NCBI GenBank assembly: GCA_001931535.1
Contig: CP016211.1
Location: 14,213,501 to 14,277,500, forward strand
DNA length: 64,000 bases
DNA from: Minicystis rosea
GTDB taxonomy: Bacteria > Myxococcota_A > Polyangia > Polyangiales > Polyangiaceae
Reading direction: 5' to 3'
Made by a program: the position numbers and the translations under genes. Each line of letters opens with the position of its first letter. Position 1 is the first letter of the stretch. Below, one piece after another: positions 40,408 through 49,384 of the stretch. The notes below the pieces were generated by a model. The model did no database searches, had not been told where the DNA came from, and saw only the letters and a list, made by a program, of their open reading frames with translations.

Positions 40408-42390
40408 GTGAGCCAAACCCACCGAAAAGAGCTTGGGCAGATTCGGCGCGCGGCTTCGGCCGTGGAGATCCGGATGCGCATCGCGCGCGGTCTCGTGGTG
40501 CTCCCGACCGCGCTGACGCTCGCGTTGGCCGTCGTGGCGGGCACGCTGGCCGTGCGCAAAGCGCTCCCGGACTTCCTCGCGAACCGGACCGCGTGGGGGA
40601 TCTTGATCGGCGCGGGCATCGCCGTGCTCGGCGCCGTCGCGGTCGCCATGGCGCGCCGCCTGCCGCCGAGCGCGGGCACCATCGCGCTGGATCAGCATCA
40701 TCGGTTGAACGGCCGCCTCACCAACGCGATCGCGTTCGCGGAGAGCAAGGACGCGCCGACGCCGCTGATGGAGGTCGCCATCGACGACGCCTGCGAGCAC
40801 GGTGACAAGCTCGATCCGCGGCACGCGGCGCCGCTCCCGCTGCCGCGTGATCTGCGGGGATCGCTCGCCGCCGCCGCGGGCGTGGCCTTCGTCGCGATGC
40901 TCCACGTGCCGCCCAAGGCAGCTCCGCCGCCGCCCGTGGCGAAGCAGATCGACGCCGTGCAGATGAGCCCCGACGACGTCGAGCTCTTCCGCGACGCCGC
41001 CAAGGAGCTGGAGAAGAAAGATCAGAGCCCCGAGGTCAAAGCCGCGGTCGAGAAGTTCAACCAGCTCATCGAGGACATCGCCAACAAGCGCCTCGATCGC
41101 GAAGAAGCCTTCCGCCGCATGGAGCAGATCGAGCGCGAGCTCTTGAGCGGGCAGGAGGCCGACGCCAAGGCCTTCGACGAGGCGCTCAAGCAGACCGCCG
41201 AAGAGCTCCAGAAGAGCGATCTCGGCAAGCCCGTGGGCGACTCGCTGGGCAAGAAGGATCTCGAGAAGGCCAAGAAGGATCTCAAGGAGCTGGCGCAGAC
41301 GCTCAAGGCCGGCGGGCCAAAGAAGCCCGACAAGGCCGCGCTCGACAAGCTCAAGAAGGCGCTGGAGCGCGCCAGCGCGAAGAAGAAGGAAGCGCTCGCC
41401 GCGCTCAACGAGAAGCGCAACGAGATCCGCGAGCAGCTCCTCCAGAAGAAGGCGCAGAAGAAGAACGATCCCGACGCCGGCGCGCCGAACCCCGAGGACG
41501 AGCGCCTCCTCAAGAAGAAGGAGCGCGAGCTCGAGCGCCTCGATCGCGAGGCCGAGCGGCAGGAGGCGGCGCAGCGCAAGCTCGACCGGCTCGATCGCGA
41601 GCTCGCCAAGGCCGCCGAGGATCTGATGAAGGATCTCGGGCTCTCCGCCCAGGATCTCGAGCAGGCGGCCGAGGACATCAACCGCATGCAGCAAGAGCAG
41701 ATGTCCGACAAAGAGAAGGAGGAGCTGCGCCAGCGCCTCCAAGAGCTCCGCGAGATGCTGCGCCAGCAAGGCCAGGGCGGAAAGCAGCGGATGGCGCGCA
41801 TGCTCAAGTTCGGCAAGCGCGCGCGCGGCGGCCAAGGCGGCAAGGGCCAGCAGCCGGGCCAAGGCGAGAAGGGCCAAGGCCAAGAGCAGGACGGCCAAGA
41901 CGGGCAGGACGGCCAAGACGGTCAGGACGGCAAAGACGGTCAAGGCAACGGCGGCCAAGGCAAAGACGGCCAGGGCCAGATGCCCGGCGGTTCGGGCGGC
42001 CAGAAGATGCTCGTGCTGGAGAAGGGCTCGGGCCCCGGTCAGGGGCCGGGCGCGGGCCCAGGCTCAGGCCAGCCGGGGCAGGGCGATGGTCAAGGCGGGC
42101 CGGGCAAGGGCGTCGGCACGCAGCACGACGGCAACCTCACCGGCAAGCGCACCGACATGAAGGCCGGCACCACCGACGTGCAGGAGCAGGGCGTCGACAC
42201 CAAGCAAGGGCCGTCGAACAGCGAGGTGATCCTCACGGCCGCGGAGCGCGGGTTCAAGGGCCGCGGCTACAAGAAGGTGTTCACCGACTATCACACGCAG
42301 GCCGAGAAAGAGATCAGCAAGGACCAGGTGCCGGACGGCTACCGGTTCTACGTGCACCGTTACTTCCAGCTCATTCGGCCGCGGGAGTAG
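40408..42390 (+). CDS. DUF4175-like membrane/coiled-coil protein of MoxR-VWA operon
   Basis: 660 residues from GTG 40408. Two membrane helices (VVLPTALTLALAVVAGTLAV, WGILIGAGIAVLGAVAVAMA) are followed by a third hydrophobic stretch near residue 155. A long charged coiled coil occupies residues ~190-460. Then comes a Gly/Gln/Asp-rich low-complexity linker with QDGQDGQDGQDGKDGQ repeats, and a conserved C-terminal domain (GYKKVFTDYHTQAEKEISKD, YRFYVHRYFQLIRP). The arrangement matches DUF4175-type proteins in MoxR/DUF58/VWA loci. It is the first gene of the operon and probably a membrane scaffold for the MoxR-VWA system. Confidence 0.78.
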   Translation: MSQTHRKELGQIRRAASAVEIRMRIARGLVVLPTALTLALAVVAGTLAVRKALPDFLANRTAWGILIGAGIAVLGAVAVAMARRLPPSAGTIALDQHHRLNGRLTNAIAFAESKDAPTPLMEVAIDDACEHGDKLDPRHAAPLPLPRDLRGSLAAAAGVAFVAMLHVPPKAAPPPPVAKQIDAVQMSPDDVELFRDAAKELEKKDQSPEVKAAVEKFNQLIEDIANKRLDREEAFRRMEQIERELLSGQEADAKAFDEALKQTAEELQKSDLGKPVGDSLGKKDLEKAKKDLKELAQTLKAGGPKKPDKAALDKLKKALERASAKKKEALAALNEKRNEIREQLLQKKAQKKNDPDAGAPNPEDERLLKKKERELERLDREAERQEAAQRKLDRLDRELAKAAEDLMKDLGLSAQDLEQAAEDINRMQQEQMSDKEKEELRQRLQELREMLRQQGQGGKQRMARMLKFGKRARGGQGGKGQQPGQGEKGQGQEQDGQDGQDGQDGQDGKDGQGNGGQGKDGQGQMPGGSGGQKMLVLEKGSGPGQGPGAGPGSGQPGQGDGQGGPGKGVGTQHDGNLTGKRTDMKAGTTDVQEQGVDTKQGPSNSEVILTAAERGFKGRGYKKVFTDYHTQAEKEISKDQVPDGYRFYVHRYFQLIRPRE

Positions 42391-42512
42391 CGCCGTTCGT
42401 TGTCGTGCGGCCGCGAGCGGCCCGCATCCTCGCCCCCCGTGGGGCGCATCGATCAACCCTCCGCGCCGATGCGCGCGGCCCCGCGCTCCGAGCGCGTCCG
42501 AGAGAGAGAGAC

Positions 42513-43517
42513 ATGGCGGAGAAGAGCAAAGAGGCGGCGCGCGCCGAGGTCGTCGACTTCCAGAAGAGCATCGCGGAGCTCCGTGAAGAGGTCGGCAAGA
42601 TGATCGTGGGCAACCGCGACGTCGTCGATGGCGTGCTCACCTGCATGCTGGCCGGCTCGCACGCGCTCCTCGAAGGCGTGCCCGGCCTCGGCAAGACGAT
42701 GCTGGTGCGCACCATGGCCGAGGCGCTCGACCTCGCGTTCTCGCGCATCCAGTTCACGCCCGACATGATGCCGGCCGACATCCTCGGCACCACGGTCATC
42801 GACGAGACGCAGGCCGGCGCGCGGAGCTTCAGCTTCCGCAAGGGCCCCATCTTCGCGAACATCGTGCTCGCCGACGAGATTAACCGCGCCACGCCGAAGA
42901 CGCAGAGCGCGCTCCTCGAAGCGATGCAGGAGCACCGCGTGACGGTCTCCAAGCAGACGTGGACCCTCGACGAGCCGTTCTTCGTCCTCGCCACGCAGAA
43001 CCCGCTGGAGAGCGAGGGCACCTATCCGCTCCCCGAGGCGCAGCTCGATCGCTTCTTCTTCAAGCTCCAGGTCGGCTTCCCCGGCCGCGAGGAGCTGAAC
43101 GCGATCTTGGAGCGCACCACCGGCGCGGCTTCACCCAAGGTGTCGCGCGTGGTGACGCGCGAGCGCTTGCTCCAGATGCAAGCGCTCGTGCGCGAGGTGC
43201 CCGTCGCGCGCCACGTGCAGGACTACGCGGTGCGCCTGCTCCAAGCGACGCACCCTTCGGACAAGGGGCTCGAGACGGTGCGCCGCTTCGTGAAGTTCGG
43301 CGGCTCGCCGCGCGGCGCGCAGGCGCTCCTCCTCGCGGCCAAGATCCGCGCGCTGATGGAGGGCCGCTTCGCCGCGGCCATCGAGGACGTGAAGGCCTCG
43401 GCGCTCCCCGCGCTGCGCCACCGCGTGCTCCTGAACTTCGAGGGTGAGGCCGAGGGCATCAAGACCGACGACCTCATCCAGGAGATCCTGAAGGGCCTGC
43501 CCGAGACCCTCAAGTAG
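42513..43517 (+). CDS. MoxR-family AAA+ ATPase
   Basis: 334 residues from ATG 42513. Walker A is GVPGLGKTM, Walker B is VLADEINRA, and sensor 1 lies in ATQNPLESEGTYPLPEAQLD. The MoxR lid is at the C-terminus (RALMEGRFAAAIEDVKASAL). MoxR ATPases act as chaperones that, with VWA-domain partners, insert cofactors or remodel membrane complexes. It is the second gene of the five-gene operon and lies 11 bases before the DUF58 gene. Confidence 0.95.
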   Translation: MAEKSKEAARAEVVDFQKSIAELREEVGKMIVGNRDVVDGVLTCMLAGSHALLEGVPGLGKTMLVRTMAEALDLAFSRIQFTPDMMPADILGTTVIDETQAGARSFSFRKGPIFANIVLADEINRATPKTQSALLEAMQEHRVTVSKQTWTLDEPFFVLATQNPLESEGTYPLPEAQLDRFFFKLQVGFPGREELNAILERTTGAASPKVSRVVTRERLLQMQALVREVPVARHVQDYAVRLLQATHPSDKGLETVRRFVKFGGSPRGAQALLLAAKIRALMEGRFAAAIEDVKASALPALRHRVLLNFEGEAEGIKTDDLIQEILKGLPETLK

Positions 43518-43528
43518 GGCGGCATTTC

Positions 43529-44476
43529 ATGGGCGTGCTCGACTTCTTCAAAAAGGCCACGTCTCCGCTGTCTCGGCGCTTCGTCGCGACCGGCGGCGAC
43601 GACGATCTCTTCGACGACGAGTTCCAGCGCAAGCTCGACTACCTGGCGATGGTGAGCCGCCGCGTCTTCTCCGGCGCGATGCGGGCCGAGCGGCGCACGA
43701 AGAAGACGGGCTCCGGCGTCGAGTTCGCCGACCACCGCGAGTACACGCCCGGCGACGATTTCCGTTACCTCGACTGGGCCGCGTTCCAGCGCTTCGATCG
43801 GTTGCTCATCCGCCTCTTCGAGGAAGAGGAGGACTTGTCGATCTACTTCATCGTCGACACGTCCTCGTCGATGGGCTTCGGCGACGGCGAGAAGCTCCGT
43901 CAGGCCAAGCGCCTCTGCGCCGCGCTCGCCTACGTGGGCCTCGCCAACCTCGATCGCATCGCCATCGTCACGGCCACCGACGCCATCAGCGGGCGCATGC
44001 CGTCGACGCGCGGCAAGGCGCGCATCTTCCGCATCTTCCGCTTCCTGCGCGGCGTCACGGCCTCGGGCCACACCGATCTCGGCGAGGCCATGAAGACCTT
44101 CGTGGCCCAGCACAAGCGCCGCGGCCTCGCGGTGCTGCTCACCGATCTCTACGATCCCGAGGGCTTCGAGCGCGGGATCAACGTGCTCCGTTACAACAAG
44201 TACGAGCCCTTCGTGATCCACGTCGTCGATCCGAGCGAGGCGCGGCCCGATCTGCGCGGCGACGTGCGCGTGTACGACTGCGAGACGGGCGACGAGCGCG
44301 AGGTCACCGTCACCGCCAAGGTGCTCGAGCGCTACCAAGAAGCGTGGGAGGAGTACATCGAGGAGGCCAAGCGCTTCTGCACCGCGCGGCAGGTCAGCTA
44401 CTTCCGCGCGGACGTGAACGTCCCCTTCGACGAGCTCATCCTCCGCGTCTTCCGCCGCGGCGGCTTCCTCCGGTAG
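43529..44476 (+). CDS. DUF58 (VWA-like) protein of MoxR operon
   Basis: 315 residues. The DUF58 core motif is GVEFADHREYTPGDDFRYLD with WAAFQRFDRLLIRLFEEEED, followed by a VWA-like fold with an intact MIDAS start (YFIVDTSSSMGFGD). No membrane helix is present. DUF58 proteins regularly follow MoxR genes and are thought to be its client or adaptor. Only 3 bases separate it from the next gene, confirming an operon. Confidence 0.93.
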   Translation: MGVLDFFKKATSPLSRRFVATGGDDDLFDDEFQRKLDYLAMVSRRVFSGAMRAERRTKKTGSGVEFADHREYTPGDDFRYLDWAAFQRFDRLLIRLFEEEEDLSIYFIVDTSSSMGFGDGEKLRQAKRLCAALAYVGLANLDRIAIVTATDAISGRMPSTRGKARIFRIFRFLRGVTASGHTDLGEAMKTFVAQHKRRGLAVLLTDLYDPEGFERGINVLRYNKYEPFVIHVVDPSEARPDLRGDVRVYDCETGDEREVTVTAKVLERYQEAWEEYIEEAKRFCTARQVSYFRADVNVPFDELILRVFRRGGFLR

Positions 44477-44479
44477 CCC

Positions 44480-46381
44480 ATGCACTTCACCGGCGTCCCG
44501 CTCACGACCTTGATCCAGATCGGCGCCTTGGCCGGCGCTGCGGTCGTCGTCTTCTACATCTTGAAGCTGCGCCGCCGGCCCGTGCCGGTGCCCTTCTCGA
44601 AGATCTGGAACCGGATCCTCCGCGACAAGGAGGCGACGAGCCTCTTCTCGCAGCTCAAGCGCCTGCTCTCGCTGCTCCTCCAGCTCGCGCTCCTCGCGCT
44701 CCTCCTGCTCGCGCTCGGCGATCCGCGCACGGCGGCCAACGTGCTCGAAGGGCGCAACATCGTGGTGCTCATCGACGCGAGCGCCAGCATGCAGGCCACC
44801 GACGTGATCCCGAGCCGCATGGACGCCGCCAAGGAGCGCGTGCGCGCCATGGTGCGCGGCCTCTCCGGCACGGACCGGATGCTGATCGCGCAGATGGACG
44901 CCGCGGCCACGCCCCTCACGACGATGACGGGCGAGATCTCCGAGCTCGAGGCCGGCGTCGCCGCGGTGAAGGCCACCGATGCGTCGGCCGATTTCCCCCG
45001 CGCGCTGCGCTTCGCGGCGGACAGCCTGCGCGGGCTCTCGGCGCCGGAGATCATCGTGGTCTCCGACGGCGCGCTGGGCGAGGCCGCCGACGTCGCGGGT
45101 CCCGTGCACCTCGGCGACATCAAGCTGAGCTACGTGCCCATCGGCGAGCACGCGAAGAACGTCGCCATCACCACCTTCTCGGTGCGGCGCTACCCGCTCG
45201 ACAAGAGCCGCTACGAGGTGATGCTCGAGGTGCAGAACCTCAGCGAGGATCCGGTCGAGGTGGAGCTCTCGCTGCTCGGCGACGGCCAGCTCACCGATCT
45301 CACGCGCCTCCGCCTCAACGCGCACGAGAAGCTCCCGCGCTTCTATCCGAACCTCTCCGGCGCCTCGAAGACGCTCGAGGCCAAGCTCGCGCTCGCCGAC
45401 GGGACGCGCGACGATCTCCCCGCCGACGATCACGCTTTCGCGCTCCTCCCCGAGCGGCGCCGTGCGCGCGTGCAGGTGGTGACGCCGGGCAACATGTTCC
45501 TCGAGGCCGCGCTCCTGCTCGACGAGTACCTCGACGTGACGAGCGTCGCGCCCAGCGCGTATCCGGCCAAGGGCACGTTCGACGTCACCATCTTCGACAG
45601 TGTCGCGCCCGTGGTCGCGCCCGGCAGCGGCAGCGTGCTCTACCTGAACCCGTCGGGCACCGACGCGCCGTTCGAGGTGGGCAAGGTCGTCGAGGACGAC
45701 GACAAGAACTACAAGCTCGGCTTCGACGAGATGGACGCGAAGAGCCCGCTGCTCCGCTACCTCGCGCTCTCGGACGTGAACATCGCGCGCGCCCGCGTCC
45801 TCAAGGGAACGAAGGAGGACAAGGTCATCGCGTCGAGCTACAAGGGCCCGCTCCTCCTCCAGGGCCGACGCGCGGGGACGAAGTTCGTGGCGCTCGGCTT
45901 CGACATCCGCGAGAGCGATCTCCCGCTCCGCGTGGCGTGGCCGCTCTTCCTGCTCAACACCATCAACGATTTCGTCGAGGAGGACACGAGCTACATCTCG
46001 TCCTTCCGCACGGGATCGGTGTGGAACATCCCGGTCGCGTCATCCGCGGTGGAGGCGACGTTGGAGCTGCCCTCCGGGGAGAAGCGCAAGGTGCCCGTGA
46101 AGGACGGGCGCGCGGTGTTCCTCGGCCAGCACGCGGGCTTCTACAAAATCTCGACGGGCCCGTCGGCGGAGGAGACCTCGATGTTCGCGGCCAACCTCTC
46201 CGACGTCGCCGAGAGCTCCATCAAGCCGCACGAGACCCTCGAGGTCGATGGGCGCGCGGCCTCGGCGGCGAGCGAGTTCAAGATCGGCGTGCGGCGGGAG
46301 ATGTGGATCTACCTCCTCATCGCCGTGCTCCTCGTCACGACCATCGAGTGGGTCACGTACCACCGGAGGATCACGGTATGA
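44480..46381 (+). CDS. BatA-type membrane VWA protein
   Basis: 633 residues. The N-terminus is the aerotolerance-regulator BatA domain: VPLTTLIQIGALAGAAVVVF then YILKLRRRPVPVPFSKIWNR, and a second helix LLSLLLQLALLALLLLALGD. A VWA domain follows with MIDAS VVLIDASASMQATD. The middle region is beta-rich and the protein ends in a membrane helix (WIYLLIAVLLVTTIEWVTYH), so the bulk lies outside the cytoplasm. Its stop overlaps the next ATG (ATGA). It is likely the membrane receptor for the MoxR/DUF58 pair. Confidence 0.9.
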   Translation: MHFTGVPLTTLIQIGALAGAAVVVFYILKLRRRPVPVPFSKIWNRILRDKEATSLFSQLKRLLSLLLQLALLALLLLALGDPRTAANVLEGRNIVVLIDASASMQATDVIPSRMDAAKERVRAMVRGLSGTDRMLIAQMDAAATPLTTMTGEISELEAGVAAVKATDASADFPRALRFAADSLRGLSAPEIIVVSDGALGEAADVAGPVHLGDIKLSYVPIGEHAKNVAITTFSVRRYPLDKSRYEVMLEVQNLSEDPVEVELSLLGDGQLTDLTRLRLNAHEKLPRFYPNLSGASKTLEAKLALADGTRDDLPADDHAFALLPERRRARVQVVTPGNMFLEAALLLDEYLDVTSVAPSAYPAKGTFDVTIFDSVAPVVAPGSGSVLYLNPSGTDAPFEVGKVVEDDDKNYKLGFDEMDAKSPLLRYLALSDVNIARARVLKGTKEDKVIASSYKGPLLLQGRRAGTKFVALGFDIRESDLPLRVAWPLFLLNTINDFVEEDTSYISSFRTGSVWNIPVASSAVEATLELPSGEKRKVPVKDGRAVFLGQHAGFYKISTGPSAEETSMFAANLSDVAESSIKPHETLEVDGRAASAASEFKIGVRREMWIYLLIAVLLVTTIEWVTYHRRITV

Positions 46382-49254
46382 GCCGTCGCTTCCGCATCGT
46401 CGCGTGGACGATCACGTGCGTCGCGCTCCTCGGCATCCTCGCGTGGGCGTACCGGCGCTACGTGCTCCTGCACCCGGATCCGACGCTCTCGTGGGCGCGG
46501 AACGGGATCACGTACGAGCTGCTCAACCCGAAGATGCTGGGCGCGATCCTGATCGCGCCGTGGTTCGTGGGCGTGCTCTCGCAGTCGCTCGCGGATCTGC
46601 CGTGGCCGCAGAAGGTGCTCAGCGTCCTCTTGCGGATCGCCTTCGTGGCGCTCGTGGCGCTCGGCCTCTCGCGGCTCGCGCGCACGGCGACCACCGAGAA
46701 GGTGTGCACCGTCTACATGGTCGACGTCTCCGACTCCGTGCCGGAGGAGGCGCTCGGCGACGCGCGCGCGGTGATCGCCCGCGCGTGGGCCGAGAAGCCG
46801 AAGGACGCGGTCATCAAGGTCGTGACCTTCGCGCGGAGGCCGCGGCTCGTGCCGCCCGACGAGAAGGCGCCCGATCAGGCGCCGCCGATCGAGCGCCACA
46901 CGGACACGAAGGGCCAGCGCGGCGAGCTCGGCGCCGGCAGCAACCTGCAGGCCGCGGTGCAGCTCGCGTACGGCCTGTTTCCGCCGGGATATTTGAAGCG
47001 CGCAGTGCTGCTCTCGGACGGCGTGCAGACCGACGGCGACTTCCTCGCCGAGGCGAACCGCGCGCGTGATTTCGGGATCCGCCTCTTCACCATCCCGTAC
47101 CGCCGGCCGGTGCCGCCCGAGGTCGCGGTGCGCGGCCTGCGCATGCCCGACAAGGTGAAGGTCGGCGAGACGTTCGAGATCCACGCCGATCTCTACGCGA
47201 GCCGCGCCACCAAGGCGCACGCCAAGCTCTACCAGGGCGAAGCGCTCAACGGGCTCGAGGGCGTGCGCGATCTCGATCTCAAGGCCGGACCGAACGACAT
47301 CGTGTTCCGCAGCGTGAACCGGCAGGCGGGGCAGGTGACGTACCTGTTCGAGCTCGACGGCGTCGCCGAGGACACGTTCAAGGAGAACAACCGCTACGCC
47401 ACCACCATCGACGTGCCCGGCCGGCCCGCGGTGCTCTACGTCGAGGGCACGCCGCAGCACGCGGGCCCGCTCTCGCGCGCGCTCACCGCGCAGCAGTTCG
47501 ACGTCGACGTGCGGCCGCCGGCCGGCTTCCCCGGATCGCTCAAGGAGCTCGAGCGCTACGACTTCGTGATCCTCTCCGACACGCCGCGCGAGGGCATCTC
47601 GCTCGACGCGCAGGAGCTGATCCAGAAGTACGTGAGCGAGCTCGGCGGCGGCTTCCTCTTCGCGGGCGGGGAGGCGGGCTACGGCCTCGGCGGCTGGGGC
47701 CACACGACGATGGAGCGCATCCTCCCGGTGCGCATGGACAACGAGCGCAAGAAGGAGATGCCCAGCGTGGCCATGAGCCTCGTCATCGATCGATCGGGAT
47801 CGATGACGGGCCTGCCGCTGGAGATGGCCAAGGCCGCGGCCAAGGCCACCGTGGGCGTGCTCTCGCCGGACGATCTGGTCGAGGTCATCGCCTTCGACAC
47901 GGCGCCGGTGCGCTACGTGAAGATGCAACCTGCGCGGAACCGCTCGCGCATCGCCGGCGAGATCGCGCGCATCGCGCCCGGCGGCGGCACCGAGATCTTC
48001 CCCGCGCTCGACGCGAGCTACCAGGACATGACGGTGACGCAGGCGCGCAAGAAGCACGTCATCCTGCTCACCGACGGGCGCGCGCCCACGGGCGGCATCC
48101 ACGATCTCGTGACCGCGATGGCCAGCGAGTCCATCTCGGTCACCACCGTGGGCCTCGGCGGCGACGTCGACGATCAGCTCCTCAAGATGATCGCCGACAC
48201 CGCCGGTGGCCGCTTCCACGCCGTGCAGGATCCGAGCAGCCTGCCGCGCATCTTCACCAAGGAGACCGAGGAGCTGGTCCGCAAGGCGGCCGTCGAGGAG
48301 TGGTTCCAGGTCCGCGTGGTGGGCGAGGCCTCGTTCCTGCGCAGCATCGACGTGGGGCAGGCGCCGTATCTGCACGGGTACGTGTCGACGAAGGTGAAGC
48401 CGCCGCCGGCGCAGGAGCTGCTCGAGAGCAAGGACACCGGCGAGCCGATCCTGGCGCGCTGGCACGTGGGCCTCGGGTGGACGCTGGCGTGGACGAGCGA
48501 CGTGAAGTCGCAGTGGGCCGTCGAGTGGACGAGCTGGGCCGGCTGGGAGAAGTTCTGGGGCCAGCTCGTGCACGAGCACATGCGCCAGAAGCACCGTCGC
48601 GAGCTCGACATGAAGACCGAGGTCGTGGGCGGTCAGCTCCACGCGGCCATCGATGCCTTCGGCGCGGACGAGCGCTTCGAGAACAACCTCACCTCGCGGC
48701 TCTACGTGATGGGCCCCGAGCCGGTGAAGGAGCAGGGTTGCAAGGTCGACGCGGACTGCACCGCGCTGGTCTACGGCGAGTGCGACGCCAAGGCGCACGT
48801 GTGCCGGACCAAGGCGCTCGAGATGAAGCAGACCGCGCCGGGCCGTTACGAGGCGACGCTGCCGCTCGACAAATACGGCTCGTTCCTGCTGCGCGCGGAG
48901 CACATGCACGAGGACAAGGACGGCCAGCTCCGGCAGGTGGCCGTGAGCTACGGGCACGTCTCCAACCCGTATCCGCGCGAGTACGCGAGCTTCGAGCCCG
49001 ACCTCGCGACGTTGGAGAAGGGCGCGGTCGCCACGGGCGGCGGCGTCGATCCGGCCACGGTCGCGGCCATCTTCGATCCGGCCGGCGAGAAGGTGACGTT
49101 CCACGAGGAGCTGTGGCAGCGCTTCATTTATGCAGCCATCGTGGTCTTCCTCCTCGATTTGTTGGTGCGCCGGGTGCGTATCTTCGATCGCAAATTCGTG
49201 CCGCGCGGCGGGCCCAAGGGGCGGCCGCCTTCGCGGCTCGGGTTCTCGCAGTGA
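46378..49254 (+). CDS. Large membrane protein with two VWA domains and amidotransferase-like domain
   Basis: 958 residues from ATG 46378. Two or three N-terminal membrane helices precede a degenerate VWA domain (VYMVDVSDSVPEEA). A middle section has the class-I amidotransferase-like pattern YDFVILSDTPREG and GGGFLFAGGEAGYGLGGW. The second VWA domain has an intact MIDAS (SLVIDRSGSMTGLP, GGGTEI, LLTDGRAPTGG). Near residue 785 is a Cys-rich insert, CKVDADCTALVYGECDAKAH. A final membrane helix (FIYAAIVVFLLDLLVRRVRI) leaves a short basic tail. It ends the operon, with a surface-exposed role inferred. Confidence 0.9.
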   Translation: MSRRFRIVAWTITCVALLGILAWAYRRYVLLHPDPTLSWARNGITYELLNPKMLGAILIAPWFVGVLSQSLADLPWPQKVLSVLLRIAFVALVALGLSRLARTATTEKVCTVYMVDVSDSVPEEALGDARAVIARAWAEKPKDAVIKVVTFARRPRLVPPDEKAPDQAPPIERHTDTKGQRGELGAGSNLQAAVQLAYGLFPPGYLKRAVLLSDGVQTDGDFLAEANRARDFGIRLFTIPYRRPVPPEVAVRGLRMPDKVKVGETFEIHADLYASRATKAHAKLYQGEALNGLEGVRDLDLKAGPNDIVFRSVNRQAGQVTYLFELDGVAEDTFKENNRYATTIDVPGRPAVLYVEGTPQHAGPLSRALTAQQFDVDVRPPAGFPGSLKELERYDFVILSDTPREGISLDAQELIQKYVSELGGGFLFAGGEAGYGLGGWGHTTMERILPVRMDNERKKEMPSVAMSLVIDRSGSMTGLPLEMAKAAAKATVGVLSPDDLVEVIAFDTAPVRYVKMQPARNRSRIAGEIARIAPGGGTEIFPALDASYQDMTVTQARKKHVILLTDGRAPTGGIHDLVTAMASESISVTTVGLGGDVDDQLLKMIADTAGGRFHAVQDPSSLPRIFTKETEELVRKAAVEEWFQVRVVGEASFLRSIDVGQAPYLHGYVSTKVKPPPAQELLESKDTGEPILARWHVGLGWTLAWTSDVKSQWAVEWTSWAGWEKFWGQLVHEHMRQKHRRELDMKTEVVGGQLHAAIDAFGADERFENNLTSRLYVMGPEPVKEQGCKVDADCTALVYGECDAKAHVCRTKALEMKQTAPGRYEATLPLDKYGSFLLRAEHMHEDKDGQLRQVAVSYGHVSNPYPREYASFEPDLATLEKGAVATGGGVDPATVAAIFDPAGEKVTFHEELWQRFIYAAIVVFLLDLLVRRVRIFDRKFVPRGGPKGRPPSRLGFSQ

Positions 49255-49384
49255 TGACCGGAGCGTCGGGCGGCCCACGGGGAGCGCGCACGAACCACGG
49301 GGCGAGAAGGGGATTTCGCCCCTGAATGTTGTGTCCGGCACCCCGACTCATGCACGCTGAGCCCGGGAACACCTCCGATTTCCG

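Noticed and set aside
44344..46377. N-terminal extension of the double-VWA protein
   Set aside because: The frame is open upstream but is Arg/Ala-rich and antithetic to the BatA-type gene; the ATG at 46378 overlaps the previous stop and begins a membrane helix.
46309..49341. A 1010-residue minus-strand open frame over the VWA gene
   Set aside because: The plus strand encodes clear VWA domains with codon-position bias, and the minus frame is a His/Arg/Leu-rich shadow.
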